Of a stretch of DNA of 5,513 nt, positions 1 through 5,513 are shown one piece after another. Numbering within the stretch: position 1 is the stretch's first letter; the number at the start of each line of letters is the position of its first letter. The stretch is from CALXVA01 sp964587175 (lineage in GTDB: Bacteria; Bacillota; Clostridia; TANB77; CAG-508), in contig CAZPKK010000057.1 in assembly GCA_964587175.1 (NCBI GenBank), forward strand, positions 1 through 5,513, in the 5' to 3' direction. Below the pieces are notes generated by a model that saw nothing but the letters and a program-made list of their open reading frames with translations, was not told where the DNA came from and made no database searches. The position numbers and the translations under genes are program-made.

Positions 1-818
1 TGTCTTTTTGCATATCTTCTTGTTTCCATTTTTATTTTTTCTATCATTTCTTCTTTTGTTGTTATTCCATTCAAGTATCCTAACACTTCTTTATATCCGA
101 GTCCTTGCATAGCTGTTGGAAAGTCATTATACTTATTTACTAAACTTTTTACTTCATCTATTAGACCTTTTTTTATCATAATATCTACACGTTTATTTAT
201 TCTATCATATAATTTATCTCTTTCAATATCTATTCCAAATAACAAATAATCATATTCCGGCCCTTTTTCTCTTGATTCTATTTCCAATTCTGTTTTTGTT
301 TTGCCTGTAGAATGATATATTTCTAGAATTCTGCAAATTCTTTTTTTATCATTGTGGCTTATTTTCTTCATTGCTTCTTCATCTATTTTTTCTGCCATTT
401 TATATAATTTTTCTAATCCTTCTTTTCTTTCTATTTGATCAAGCTTTTTTCTGTATTCTAAATCAACTTTAATTTCATTATATTCTATTCCATATATCAA
501 AGATTCTACATATAATCCAGTCCCTCCAACCACAATTGGAATTTTACCTTTACTTAAAATTTCTTTAATAGCATTACTAGCATCTTTTTTGTAATCTGCC
601 ACACTATATCTATCCTCTGGAGAAACAAAATCTATTAAATAATGTTTTATTCCTTTCATTTCCTCTTTAGTGGGTTTTGCTGTTCCTATATTCATATCTT
701 TATATATTTGCATAGAATCACATGAAACTATTTCACCATTTATTTTTTTAGCTAGCTCTATTGACAGACTTGTTTTGCCAGATGCCGTTGGTCCACATAT
801 TACTATTACTTTTTGCAT
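1..818 (-). CDS. miaA: tRNA dimethylallyltransferase MiaA (3' end cut by window edge)
   Basis: MiaA transfers a dimethylallyl group from DMAPP to N6 of A37 in tRNAs that read UNN codons, the first step of ms2i6A synthesis, in the cytoplasm. The reverse-strand translation stays open from ATG (816-818) to the window edge, giving 272 residues. Family motifs are visible: P-loop GPTASGKTS (9-17), DSMQIY (34-39, with the conserved Asp), IGTAKPT (about 44-50), VVGGTGLYVESL (96-107), QGLGYKEV (about 239-246) and METRRYAKR at the cut end, which in the family continues into Q-T-W-F-R. Usual length is about 300-315 residues, so about 40 are missing. The start is fixed by TTGGAGG with 5 bases to the ATG. 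The gene lies 33 bases after the preceding membrane-protein gene, so it is probably cotranscribed with it and mutL. In many Bacillota hfq follows miaA, but that would be outside the window. Identity is very secure. Confidence 0.97.
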   Translation of the reverse strand, partial: MQKVIVICGPTASGKTSLSIELAKKINGEIVSCDSMQIYKDMNIGTAKPTKEEMKGIKHYLIDFVSPEDRYSVADYKKDASNAIKEILSKGKIPIVVGGTGLYVESLIYGIEYNEIKVDLEYRKKLDQIERKEGLEKLYKMAEKIDEEAMKKISHNDKKRICRILEIYHSTGKTKTELEIESREKGPEYDYLLFGIDIERDKLYDRINKRVDIMIKKGLIDEVKSLVNKYNDFPTAMQGLGYKEVLGYLNGITTKEEMIEKIKMETRRYAKR

Positions 819-851
819 GTAATCCTCCAAGGTTATTTTTATAATTATAAT

Positions 852-1451
852 CTATTCATCTTCTAAAGTCACATTACTTATATCGTTTTCTACTTCTGTA
901 TTATTTATTACATCATTAACTATTTCATTAAGTACTATATCGCCTTCTGTAGTCTCATTTGAAAGTTGATTTGAATTTTCAATGTCTTCAGTATCTGATG
1001 GTTCTTCTCCCGTATCTTCTTCTAATATATTTTGCTGTTCTGTAATCATGTTTACTACTTGTTCTTGTATATTTTTGAAGTATATACACTCTATTATTAA
1101 TATTATTAATAGTAAAACTGCCAATACTACCCCTCTACCCCTAAAGGTTCTGTTGTCTAAACTTCCTTGTCTATATTTGTAATATGACTTAGAAAATATT
1201 GGTAAAATTAAAATTCCGTTAATTGGTACAAATAAGAATGTTATTAAATCTTTTCCTTTTTCTGACACTTCTGTAACTTCTATTCCTCTTGTACTAATCC
1301 AATATACAATAGATGTAAGTACATACATTATAGCTGTTCCTGCTGCAATAAATATTATTTTTTCTTTTTTAGGTGTATCGTCCAAGCAATAATACATAAG
1401 CGCAATTGAAACAATGTTTAAAATAATTATAAATAGCAAAATAATTAGCAT
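852..1451 (-). CDS. Unrecognised four-helix membrane protein with acidic C-terminal tail
   Basis: I do not recognise this family. With the start chosen here it has 199 residues. Four hydrophobic segments are visible at about 2-21, 31-52, 68-87 and 107-125. A hydrophilic tail (about 126-199) rich in Glu, Asp, Asn and Thr follows, with almost no Lys or Arg. The third loop (about 88-106, SKSYYKYRQ...RTFRGRG) is strongly positive, so by the positive-inside rule it should be cytoplasmic. That places both the N-terminus and the acidic tail outside the cell; this topology is inference. The frame can be opened at an ATG 21 bases earlier (1470-1472), but the sequence AAAAGGAGG then lies inside the coding region, 7 bases before the second ATG (1449-1451), so the second is the likely start. 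It sits 36 bases after mutL and 33 before miaA, in the same operon. No catalytic motif is seen, and a role in repair or tRNA modification should not be assumed from position. Confidence 0.85.
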   Translation of the reverse strand: MLIILLFIIILNIVSIALMYYCLDDTPKKEKIIFIAAGTAIMYVLTSIVYWISTRGIEVTEVSEKGKDLITFLFVPINGILILPIFSKSYYKYRQGSLDNRTFRGRGVVLAVLLLIILIIECIYFKNIQEQVVNMITEQQNILEEDTGEEPSDTEDIENSNQLSNETTEGDIVLNEIVNDVINNTEVENDISNVTLEDE

Positions 1452-1458
1452 CTCTTTT

Positions 1459-1467
1459 CCTCCTTTT
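1459..1467 (-). promoter_or_regulatory. Ribosome binding site that decides the start of the membrane protein
   Basis: Read on the minus strand this is AAAAGGAGG, seven bases before the ATG at 1449-1451. It is a near-perfect Shine-Dalgarno match. It lies downstream of the alternative in-frame ATG at 1470-1472, which has no comparable upstream signal of its own, so the shorter protein is favoured. Confidence 0.8.
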
Positions 1468-1487
1468 ATCATTTCTTTCTTATGTTC

Positions 1488-3821
1488 TTATTTTCTAGAA
1501 AATTTTTTCTCAATATCTGTTTTTGTCATTTTTATTGCTGTTGGTCTACCGTGTGGACAAGTAAATGGATTTGGTAGTACTAATAGTTGTCTCATTAAAC
1601 TATCAACTTCTTCTTTAGTAAGTGCCATATTTGCTTTCACTGCTGCTTTACACGCAACTGTCGCTATAAATTTTTCTTCTATCTCCTGTTTTGCAGTTCT
1701 TGCAACTGTATTTATTTCATCTAATGTTTCTAAAAATAGCTCTTTTGTATCTAAATCTAAACAAACTGTTGGTACTCCGCTTAATTTTATTGTATTTTCT
1801 CCAAACTCTTCTAAAACAAAGCCGGCCTTTTCAAAGATTTCCATATTATCTTTTGCAATTTGCATATCTTTATGGCTTAGATTAATTATATCCGGAAGTA
1901 GCATTAGTTGAGAATCTTTATTTGTATCATTATAATAATTTTCTTTTATTTTTTCATACATAATTCTTTCATGTGCAGCATGTTGATCTATAATATATAG
2001 TTCATTACCCATTTCAATTATTATATATGTAGAAAAAGCAATTCCTATATATTTATAATCCGGAACTTGATTTTGTGGTAGTTTTTCAAAGATTGACACA
2101 TTCTCTGCTGTTTTTAAATCTTCACTTGCTACTTTATATTTTACATCCTCTTCTTCAATCTTTGGTTCCTCTTTTATTACTTTTCCAAAAGTACGAGCAT
2201 ACATTTCGCCAAAATTTTGATAGTCCGGTTCTATCTTTAAATTGTCCAATTCTTGTATTTTTTCATTAATTTCAGATAAATCAACTTTTTTGGTTTCGGC
2301 AATATTTGTTTTTGATTCTTCTTTATTTGCATCTATTTTCTCATCTTGATTTATTCCATTTTTATTATTATATATTTGAGCTATGAAATTTTTGGTATCA
2401 TCAACATTTGCTTCTTGTTCTTGATCTTCTTTCTTTTTGTTACCTATTTTACTAAATATCTCTCCTAACTTTGAAAAGGTTCCTTCTTCTTTATCTTCTG
2501 CATGTTTATAATTATTTAGGTTTTGTAAATTTTCGTTTGTCCCTACTTCTTTTTGAATAACATCTCTATTTTCTTCTACTTTTTCATTGGGATTAGATTT
2601 AAGTCCTTGGTCGTCTTTTCGTAATATTTCCTTATCTTTAGCTAATTCTTCTTTTATTCTATTTATATCTTCTAATATATTTTCCACATTGCTTTCTTTT
2701 ACTTCCGAAATTGTAGATTCATATTTTTTTGCATCTAAAGTTTGTGTTTGTGAATTTGTTTTTGTGTCTATTTTCCAAGTATTTGCTTGAGTTTGTTTAT
2801 CTAGTTCAATCTTTGTTTTATTAGGTACTAAATCTTGTTTTAGCAAACTATCTTTTATAGCATGATATACTGCTTTAAATATTTTATTTTCATCCTCAAA
2901 TCTAACCTCTAATTTTGCCGGGTGTACATTTACATCTACTTTTTGTGGATTCATTTCTATATTTAAAACCAAAAATCCATATTTGCCTATTGTAAGCAAT
3001 CCTTTATATGCCTGCTCTGCACTACTAGTTAATACTTTATCCCTTATATATCTTTTATTTACAAAAAACAATTGATTAGATCTATTTGAACGTGCAATAA
3101 CCGGTTTACCAATTACACCTTTTATATTTATATCTTCATATTCATAATTTACCTCGATTATATTTTCTGCAATATCTTTTCCATATATGCTATATATAAC
3201 TGATTTCATATCACCATTACCTGAAGTTTGAATAATTACTTTTCCAGAATTTACTAGTTTTATTGCAATTTCTGGATGCACTAATGCAATCCTAGCAACA
3301 ACATCTTCTATATATCCAGCTTCTGTAAAATCTTTTTTTAAGAATTTATATCTTACTGGTGTATTATAAAATAAATCTGTTACTGTAATTGTACTTCCTT
3401 TTTGGCAACCAGCATCTTCAACATTTACAATGTTTCCACCTTTTACTTCTACTTTCTTTCCTATTTCATTTTCTGCTGTTCTTGAAATAAGTTCCACATG
3501 ACTTATAGCAGCAATACTTGCTAAAGCCTCACCTCTAAAGCCCATAGAGGTTACTGTTTCTAAATCTCCTGCTTGTCTTATTTTACTTGTTGAATGCCTC
3601 TCAAATGCAATTTCCATATCATCTGGAAAAAAACCTTTTCCATTATCAGTAATTCGTATATATGAAATACCTCCATTTTTTGTTTCTATAGATATTTGTG
3701 TAGCTCCTGCATCTATAGAATTCTCTACTAGTTCTTTTACCACTGATGCTGGTCTTTCAATAACTTCACCTGCTGCAATCTTGTTTATTGTTAATTCATC
3801 TAATAAAACTATATTACCCAT
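1488..3821 (-). CDS. mutL: DNA mismatch repair protein MutL (endonuclease type, long linker)
   Basis: MutL couples MutS mismatch recognition to strand removal; in bacteria without MutH it also nicks the new strand. The 777 residues divide into a GHKL ATPase domain (about 1-335), a linker (about 335-585) and a dimerisation/endonuclease domain (about 588-777). ATPase motifs: AGEVIERPASVVKELVENSIDAG region (17-39, general base Glu30, Mg-binding Asn34), DNGKGF (59-64), HSTSK (76-80), GFRGEAL (94-100), NTPVR (153-157), NVHPAK (298-303). Endonuclease motifs: DQHA-x2-E-x4-E (612-623), ACK (723-725, ACR in many homologues) and CPHGRP (755-760). QLMLLP (638-643) resembles the beta-clamp-binding QEMIVP of Bacillus MutL. 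The linker is charged, rich in Lys, Glu and Asn, and makes the protein about 150 residues longer than B. subtilis MutL (about 627). The start has AGAGAGG 9 bases upstream and is the first Met of the conserved N-terminus. mutS is not adjacent within the window; the upstream neighbour is divergent, so mutL appears to head its own operon. Confidence 0.98.
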   Translation of the reverse strand: MGNIVLLDELTINKIAAGEVIERPASVVKELVENSIDAGATQISIETKNGGISYIRITDNGKGFFPDDMEIAFERHSTSKIRQAGDLETVTSMGFRGEALASIAAISHVELISRTAENEIGKKVEVKGGNIVNVEDAGCQKGSTITVTDLFYNTPVRYKFLKKDFTEAGYIEDVVARIALVHPEIAIKLVNSGKVIIQTSGNGDMKSVIYSIYGKDIAENIIEVNYEYEDINIKGVIGKPVIARSNRSNQLFFVNKRYIRDKVLTSSAEQAYKGLLTIGKYGFLVLNIEMNPQKVDVNVHPAKLEVRFEDENKIFKAVYHAIKDSLLKQDLVPNKTKIELDKQTQANTWKIDTKTNSQTQTLDAKKYESTISEVKESNVENILEDINRIKEELAKDKEILRKDDQGLKSNPNEKVEENRDVIQKEVGTNENLQNLNNYKHAEDKEEGTFSKLGEIFSKIGNKKKEDQEQEANVDDTKNFIAQIYNNKNGINQDEKIDANKEESKTNIAETKKVDLSEINEKIQELDNLKIEPDYQNFGEMYARTFGKVIKEEPKIEEEDVKYKVASEDLKTAENVSIFEKLPQNQVPDYKYIGIAFSTYIIIEMGNELYIIDQHAAHERIMYEKIKENYYNDTNKDSQLMLLPDIINLSHKDMQIAKDNMEIFEKAGFVLEEFGENTIKLSGVPTVCLDLDTKELFLETLDEINTVARTAKQEIEEKFIATVACKAAVKANMALTKEEVDSLMRQLLVLPNPFTCPHGRPTAIKMTKTDIEKKFSRK

Positions 3822-3854
3822 TTAATCGTTCCTCTCTTTTATAACATTTTTCTA

Positions 3855-3870
3855 TATTGAATATTCCATA
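3855..3870. promoter_or_regulatory. Near-perfect palindrome at the predicted mutL transcription start
   Basis: The 16 bases TATTGAATATTCCATA match their own reverse complement at 14 positions, with a perfect GAATATTC core. The site lies 2 bases downstream of the mutL -10 hexamer and covers the expected start point, where a repressor could block initiation. It does not resemble the Bacillus LexA box (CGAAC-N4-GTTCG). AT-rich DNA yields such palindromes by chance, so operator function is only a suggestion. Confidence 0.3.
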
Positions 3871-3872
3871 GA

Positions 3873-3902
3873 ATTATATCATTAATTTGCATTTATTGTA
3901 CA
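3873..3902 (-). promoter_or_regulatory. Sigma-A-like promoter of the mutL operon
   Basis: On the minus strand a TGTACA -35 element (3897-3902, 4 of 6 to consensus) is followed by an 18-base spacer and a perfect TATAAT (3873-3878). The two bases TG one position before TATAAT make an extended -10. Transcription would start near 3866, leaving a leader of about 45 bases before mutL, with no riboswitch-sized structure. It faces away from the plus-strand microgenes. Confidence 0.65.
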
Positions 3903-3930
3903 GTTTTTTACAAATTTTTTATATTTTTGC

Positions 3931-3973
3931 TTGTAACCATTTTTTTCCTTTTGAATAATATATACCATACGAA
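3931..3973 (+). promoter_or_regulatory. Possible promoter of the Cys-rich microgene pair
   Basis: TTGTAA (3931-3936) and AATAAT (3954-3959) are separated by exactly 17 bases and match sigma-A elements at 4 of 6 and 5 of 6 positions. Just downstream, CATACGAA (3966-3973) resembles the -10 of mother-cell sporulation sigma factors (CATA-type), but I find no convincing matching -35 at the right distance. Either would give a short leader ending at the ribosome binding site at 4002-4008. The choice between vegetative and sporulation control is open. Confidence 0.35.
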
Positions 3974-4015
3974 AGAACTTTAAAACATTCAAAAGTTTCA
4001 TAAGGAGGTTAAGAG

Positions 4016-4126
4016 ATGGGAAATTGTTGTTGTAATAATAGTGAGCTGCTTTGGTTCATAATCCTGTTCTTACTACTTTTCTGTTGCGGAGGTAACAACT
4101 GCTGTAGTAATACATGTTGCAATTAA
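4016..4126 (+). CDS. Cys-rich single-span membrane microprotein 1 (36 aa)
   Basis: A 36-residue peptide with nine cysteines. It starts MGNCCCNNSELLW, has a hydrophobic stretch at about 11-22 (LLWFIILFLLLF), and ends CCGGNNCCSNTCCN. The single short span would place one Cys cluster (4-6) on one side of the membrane and three Cys pairs (23-24, 29-30, 34-35) on the other. It is real rather than chance: AAGGAGG (4002-4008) lies 7 bases before the ATG, the frame closes with TAA, and a second peptide of the same plan follows 51 bases later. The layout recalls the tiny one-helix YjcZ-type sporulation peptides and Cys-rich peptides that I recall being labelled 'chorion class high-cysteine protein' in clostridial genomes; that label is an automatic name, not a function. 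Metal binding or disulfide cross-linking in an envelope or spore layer is speculation. It is short enough to be missed by gene finders. Confidence 0.85.
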   Translation: MGNCCCNNSELLWFIILFLLLFCCGGNNCCSNTCCN

Positions 4127-4177
4127 TCAAACTCTAATTTACATTATATTTTTTACATTTGAAAGGAGGGAAAATAT

Positions 4178-4297
4178 ATGCCAGAAAATAGAGGATGTGG
4201 ATGCGGTTTCGGATTTGGTGACGATTGCTGCTGGATAATAATCTTATTAATATTAATCTGCTGCTGTTGCGGTGGTGGTAGAGGTGGATGTTGCTAA
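4178..4297 (+). CDS. Cys-rich single-span membrane microprotein 2 (39 aa)
   Basis: A 39-residue paralogue of the preceding peptide, with ten cysteines and many glycines. It starts MPENRGCGCGFGFGDDCCW, has a hydrophobic core at about 19-27 (WIIILLILI), then CCCC (28-31), GGGRGG and a terminal CC. The Trp at the entry of the span and the Cys run followed by Gly-Gly at its exit align with the first peptide. AAAGGAGG (4162-4169) lies 8 bases before the ATG. The Gly-Phe-Gly-Phe-Gly stretch resembles the Gly-rich N-termini of YjcZ-like sporulation peptides. It is separated from gene 1 by 51 bases without a terminator and followed by a hairpin at 4318-4356, so the two form a small operon. Function unknown; proteins of this size plausibly oligomerise in a membrane or become cross-linked through their cysteines. 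Confidence 0.85.
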   Translation: MPENRGCGCGFGFGDDCCWIIILLILICCCCGGGRGGCC

Positions 4298-4317
4298 TTT
4301 AGTTAGTTTCATACACA

Positions 4318-4356
4318 TTAAAGAGGGTGTCTAAATTACAAATGACCCCTCTTTAA
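4318..4356. terminator. Hairpin terminator shared by convergent microgenes
   Basis: The arms TTAAAGAGGGTGTC (4318-4331) and GACCCCTCTTTAA (4344-4356) pair over 13 base pairs with one bulged T and enclose a 12-base loop. The stem sits 20 bases after the stop of the second Cys-rich gene and, read the other way, 68 bases after the stop of the minus-strand 44-codon gene. T-runs after the stem are weak on both sides (TTT inside the arm, then AAATTTC on plus), so termination may be inefficient. It is the only strong hairpin noticed between these genes. Confidence 0.6.
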
Positions 4357-4424
4357 ATTTCAATTATTTCATATTTTAATCTTATTACTATCCAAATTGT
4401 TATTTTGACTTTAATATAATTTTA

Positions 4425-4559
4425 TTACTTTATTTTATTGTCTTGTTTTCTTCTTTTTTGTTTTCTTTTTTCTTCTTCCACAGTTTCTTGTTTTCTTCTT
4501 CTATCTTCTTTTGATTTTCTTCTATCCTCAAACATTCTTCCTTCTTTATCAACTATCAT
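4425..4559 (-). CDS. Small highly basic, charged protein (44 aa), unrecognised
   Basis: On the minus strand an ATG at 4557-4559 opens a 44-codon frame closed by two consecutive TAA codons. The product begins MIVDKEGRMFEDRRKSKEDR and continues as a nearly uninterrupted run of Lys, Arg, Glu and Gln. It has 19 Lys/Arg against 11 Asp/Glu, no Cys or Trp, and a repeated EDRRK/EDRRRK element (11-15 and 18-23). After the first ten residues it should form one long charged helix. Support for a true gene comes from the signals: GGAGAG (4566-4571) 6 bases before the ATG, and a TTGACA/TACAAT promoter just upstream. The composition suggests binding to RNA, DNA or the ribosome, but no family was recognised. 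It converges on the Cys-rich pair and shares their terminator. Confidence 0.7.
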   Translation of the reverse strand: MIVDKEGRMFEDRRKSKEDRRRKQETVEEEKRKQKRRKQDNKIK

Positions 4560-4597
4560 ATGTGTCTCTCCAATCTTTTTATAACTAATTCATTTTA

Positions 4598-4627
4598 ATT
4601 GTAGCATTTACATATGCGTTTTGTCAA
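4598..4627 (-). promoter_or_regulatory. Strong sigma-A promoter of the 44-aa gene
   Basis: On the minus strand a perfect TTGACA (4622-4627) is followed by an 18-base spacer and TACAAT (4598-4603, 5 of 6), preceded by TG to form an extended -10 (TGcTACAAT). Transcription would start near 4591, about 32 bases before the ATG at 4559. The spacer contains GCAT-N6-ATGC, a short inverted repeat that might be an operator but is weak evidence alone. The promoter begins 43 bases after the phosphoesterase stop codon. Confidence 0.7.
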
Positions 4628-4669
4628 TACTTCAAATTCATAAGATAAATCTAGTGTTTTTTACAATTT

Positions 4670-5503
4670 TTAGAAATCTACATCTATTCCTAAACTTTTA
4701 AAATTCTCGTCAATTTTAGTCATTTCTCTATACATACCTTGTTTTAACTCAAGTCTATAATTTTCTTTTTCAATATTCAAATTTTCATCTTCTAATTCCT
4801 TGTCAATATCATAAGGTACTTTTATAAACTGAAAAGAAATATCTGATGAATATTCTTTACTTCCATATTCTCCTTCAATTATTAGATAATTACTTTTAGT
4901 AGTTTCTAATACGTTGCTATCCTTATTTTTATTCCTTATAACATCAAAAGAATTTCCTACACTCCCTACATTTATTATAGTTTTATTATATATTTTATCC
5001 ATATATGGATGATGAATATGACCATATATTACAACATCTGCAATATCTTGAGATAATGTTTTTTCACTTGGTAAAAACATTTTATATTTTGTTTCAATAC
5101 TATCAACATTCAATATTTTATTGTTATTAACAGTAGGTGTTGCATGAAATAATCTTATTAAACTCCCACTCATATATAGTTCATAGCAAAACGGTAAACT
5201 TAATAAATATTCTCTATCCTCTTTATCTATTAATGATTGATTCCATTTTATTCTTTTTCTCTCCTTCTCATTTATTTCGTCAATATTCTTATAATCTTTT
5301 GAAAAATAAACATCACAGTTCCCTTGTAATACTATTTCGCAGTTTGTTCTTATTAATTGTATACATTCTTTAGGATGTACCCCTTTTGCTATTATATCTC
5401 CTAAACATATAATTTTATCTACCTTTCTTTTTTTTATATCTATTAGAGTTGCTTTTAATGCTTCCAAATTTCCATGTATATCTGAAATAATTGCTATTTT
5501 CAT
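4670..5503 (-). CDS. Calcineurin-like metallophosphoesterase (YfcE-type), 277 aa
   Basis: A cytoplasmic metal-dependent phosphoesterase of the Metallophos_2/YfcE group; substrates in this group range from phosphodiesters to nucleotides, and this one's cannot be told from sequence. The metal-site motifs are in order: SDIHGN (7-12; Asp8, His10), LGDI (34-37; Asp36), GNCD (61-64; Asn62), His120 in LFHATP, and GHIHHPY (161-167; His162, His164), followed by NVGSVGNS (178-185). GNCD in place of GNHD is, as I recall, a common form in this group, so the enzyme should be active. After the core, a charged tail (about 230-277, with a predicted helix around 240-268) extends beyond the compact YfcE fold and may serve oligomerisation or binding. 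No signal peptide or membrane segment. The ATG at 5501-5503 starts the conserved first beta strand; only 10 bases upstream are available (GGAAATAAAC), so the ribosome site and promoter are cut off. No clear terminator follows, so some readthrough into the 44-aa gene is possible. Confidence 0.93.
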   Translation of the reverse strand: MKIAIISDIHGNLEALKATLIDIKKRKVDKIICLGDIIAKGVHPKECIQLIRTNCEIVLQGNCDVYFSKDYKNIDEINEKERKRIKWNQSLIDKEDREYLLSLPFCYELYMSGSLIRLFHATPTVNNNKILNVDSIETKYKMFLPSEKTLSQDIADVVIYGHIHHPYMDKIYNKTIINVGSVGNSFDVIRNKNKDSNVLETTKSNYLIIEGEYGSKEYSSDISFQFIKVPYDIDKELEDENLNIEKENYRLELKQGMYREMTKIDENFKSLGIDVDF

Positions 5504-5513
5504 GTTTATTTCC

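Noticed and set aside
1647..1655. ACK rather than ACR in the MutL endonuclease site
   Set aside because: A conservative change in a motif known to vary. The DQHA-x2-E-x4-E and CPHGRP motifs are intact, so loss of nicking activity is not indicated.
1414..1911. A 165-codon open frame on the plus strand
   Set aside because: It lies almost entirely antisense to the MutL C-terminal domain, whose motifs are intact. The product is the Ser/Phe/Ile-rich translation expected from the complement of AT-rich coding DNA, and no ribosome site was seen.
4127..4177. Possible terminator or regulatory RNA between the two Cys-rich genes
   Set aside because: The 51 bases are AT-rich with no stem of useful length; only the ribosome binding site of the second gene stands out.
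4440..4520. Recurring TTTTCTTCTT units that resemble a short tandem repeat or microsatellite
   Set aside because: The units are irregular in length and spacing and fall inside the 44-codon frame, where they encode Lys/Arg/Glu runs. Codon content explains them.
5312..5323. GNCD instead of GNHD in the phosphoesterase, suggesting a lost active-site His
   Set aside because: GNCD occurs commonly in YfcE-type members as far as I recall, and all other metal ligands are present, so the enzyme is not obviously dead.
5137..5373. A 78-codon plus-strand frame with a hydrophobic product
   Set aside because: It is antisense to the complete metallophosphoesterase gene and has the Leu/Ser/His-rich composition typical of a shadow frame.

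Overview
The window is strongly AT-rich, with A/T-rich codon choice, purine-rich GGAGG-type ribosome binding sites and extended -10 promoters. Together with an endonuclease-type MutL, a mutL...miaA gene order and tiny Cys-rich membrane peptides, this points to a low-GC Gram-positive of the Bacillota, most likely class Clostridia. The species cannot be named from the sequence.

Layout. On the minus strand, positions 1-3821 hold a compact operon read right to left: mutL (mismatch repair), then a 199-residue four-helix membrane protein with a long acidic tail, then miaA (tRNA A37 prenylation), which runs off the left edge with about 40 residues missing. Gaps are 33-36 bases, each downstream gene has a good ribosome binding site, and no terminator lies between them. 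A sigma-A-like promoter with TGTACA, an 18-base spacer and an extended TGaTATAAT sits 45 bases before mutL. mutS, the usual neighbour of mutL, is not in the window.

Divergent from mutL on the plus strand (4016-4297) are two tandem microgenes of 36 and 39 codons. They encode related Cys-rich peptides with one short membrane-spanning segment each. They end at a hairpin (4318-4356) that appears to serve as a shared two-way terminator, because a minus-strand microgene converges on it. That third microgene (4425-4559, 44 residues, very basic) has a clear ribosome binding site and a good TTGACA/TACAAT promoter. At the right edge, minus strand, is a complete calcineurin-like metallophosphoesterase of the YfcE type (4670-5503).

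How they fit together. mutL and miaA are housekeeping genes for replication and translation fidelity. The membrane protein between them is an unexplained passenger. The three microgenes fill what would look like an empty 850-base gap between mutL and the phosphoesterase and are the least described part of the window. No mobile element, CRISPR array, rRNA, tRNA or riboswitch was found.
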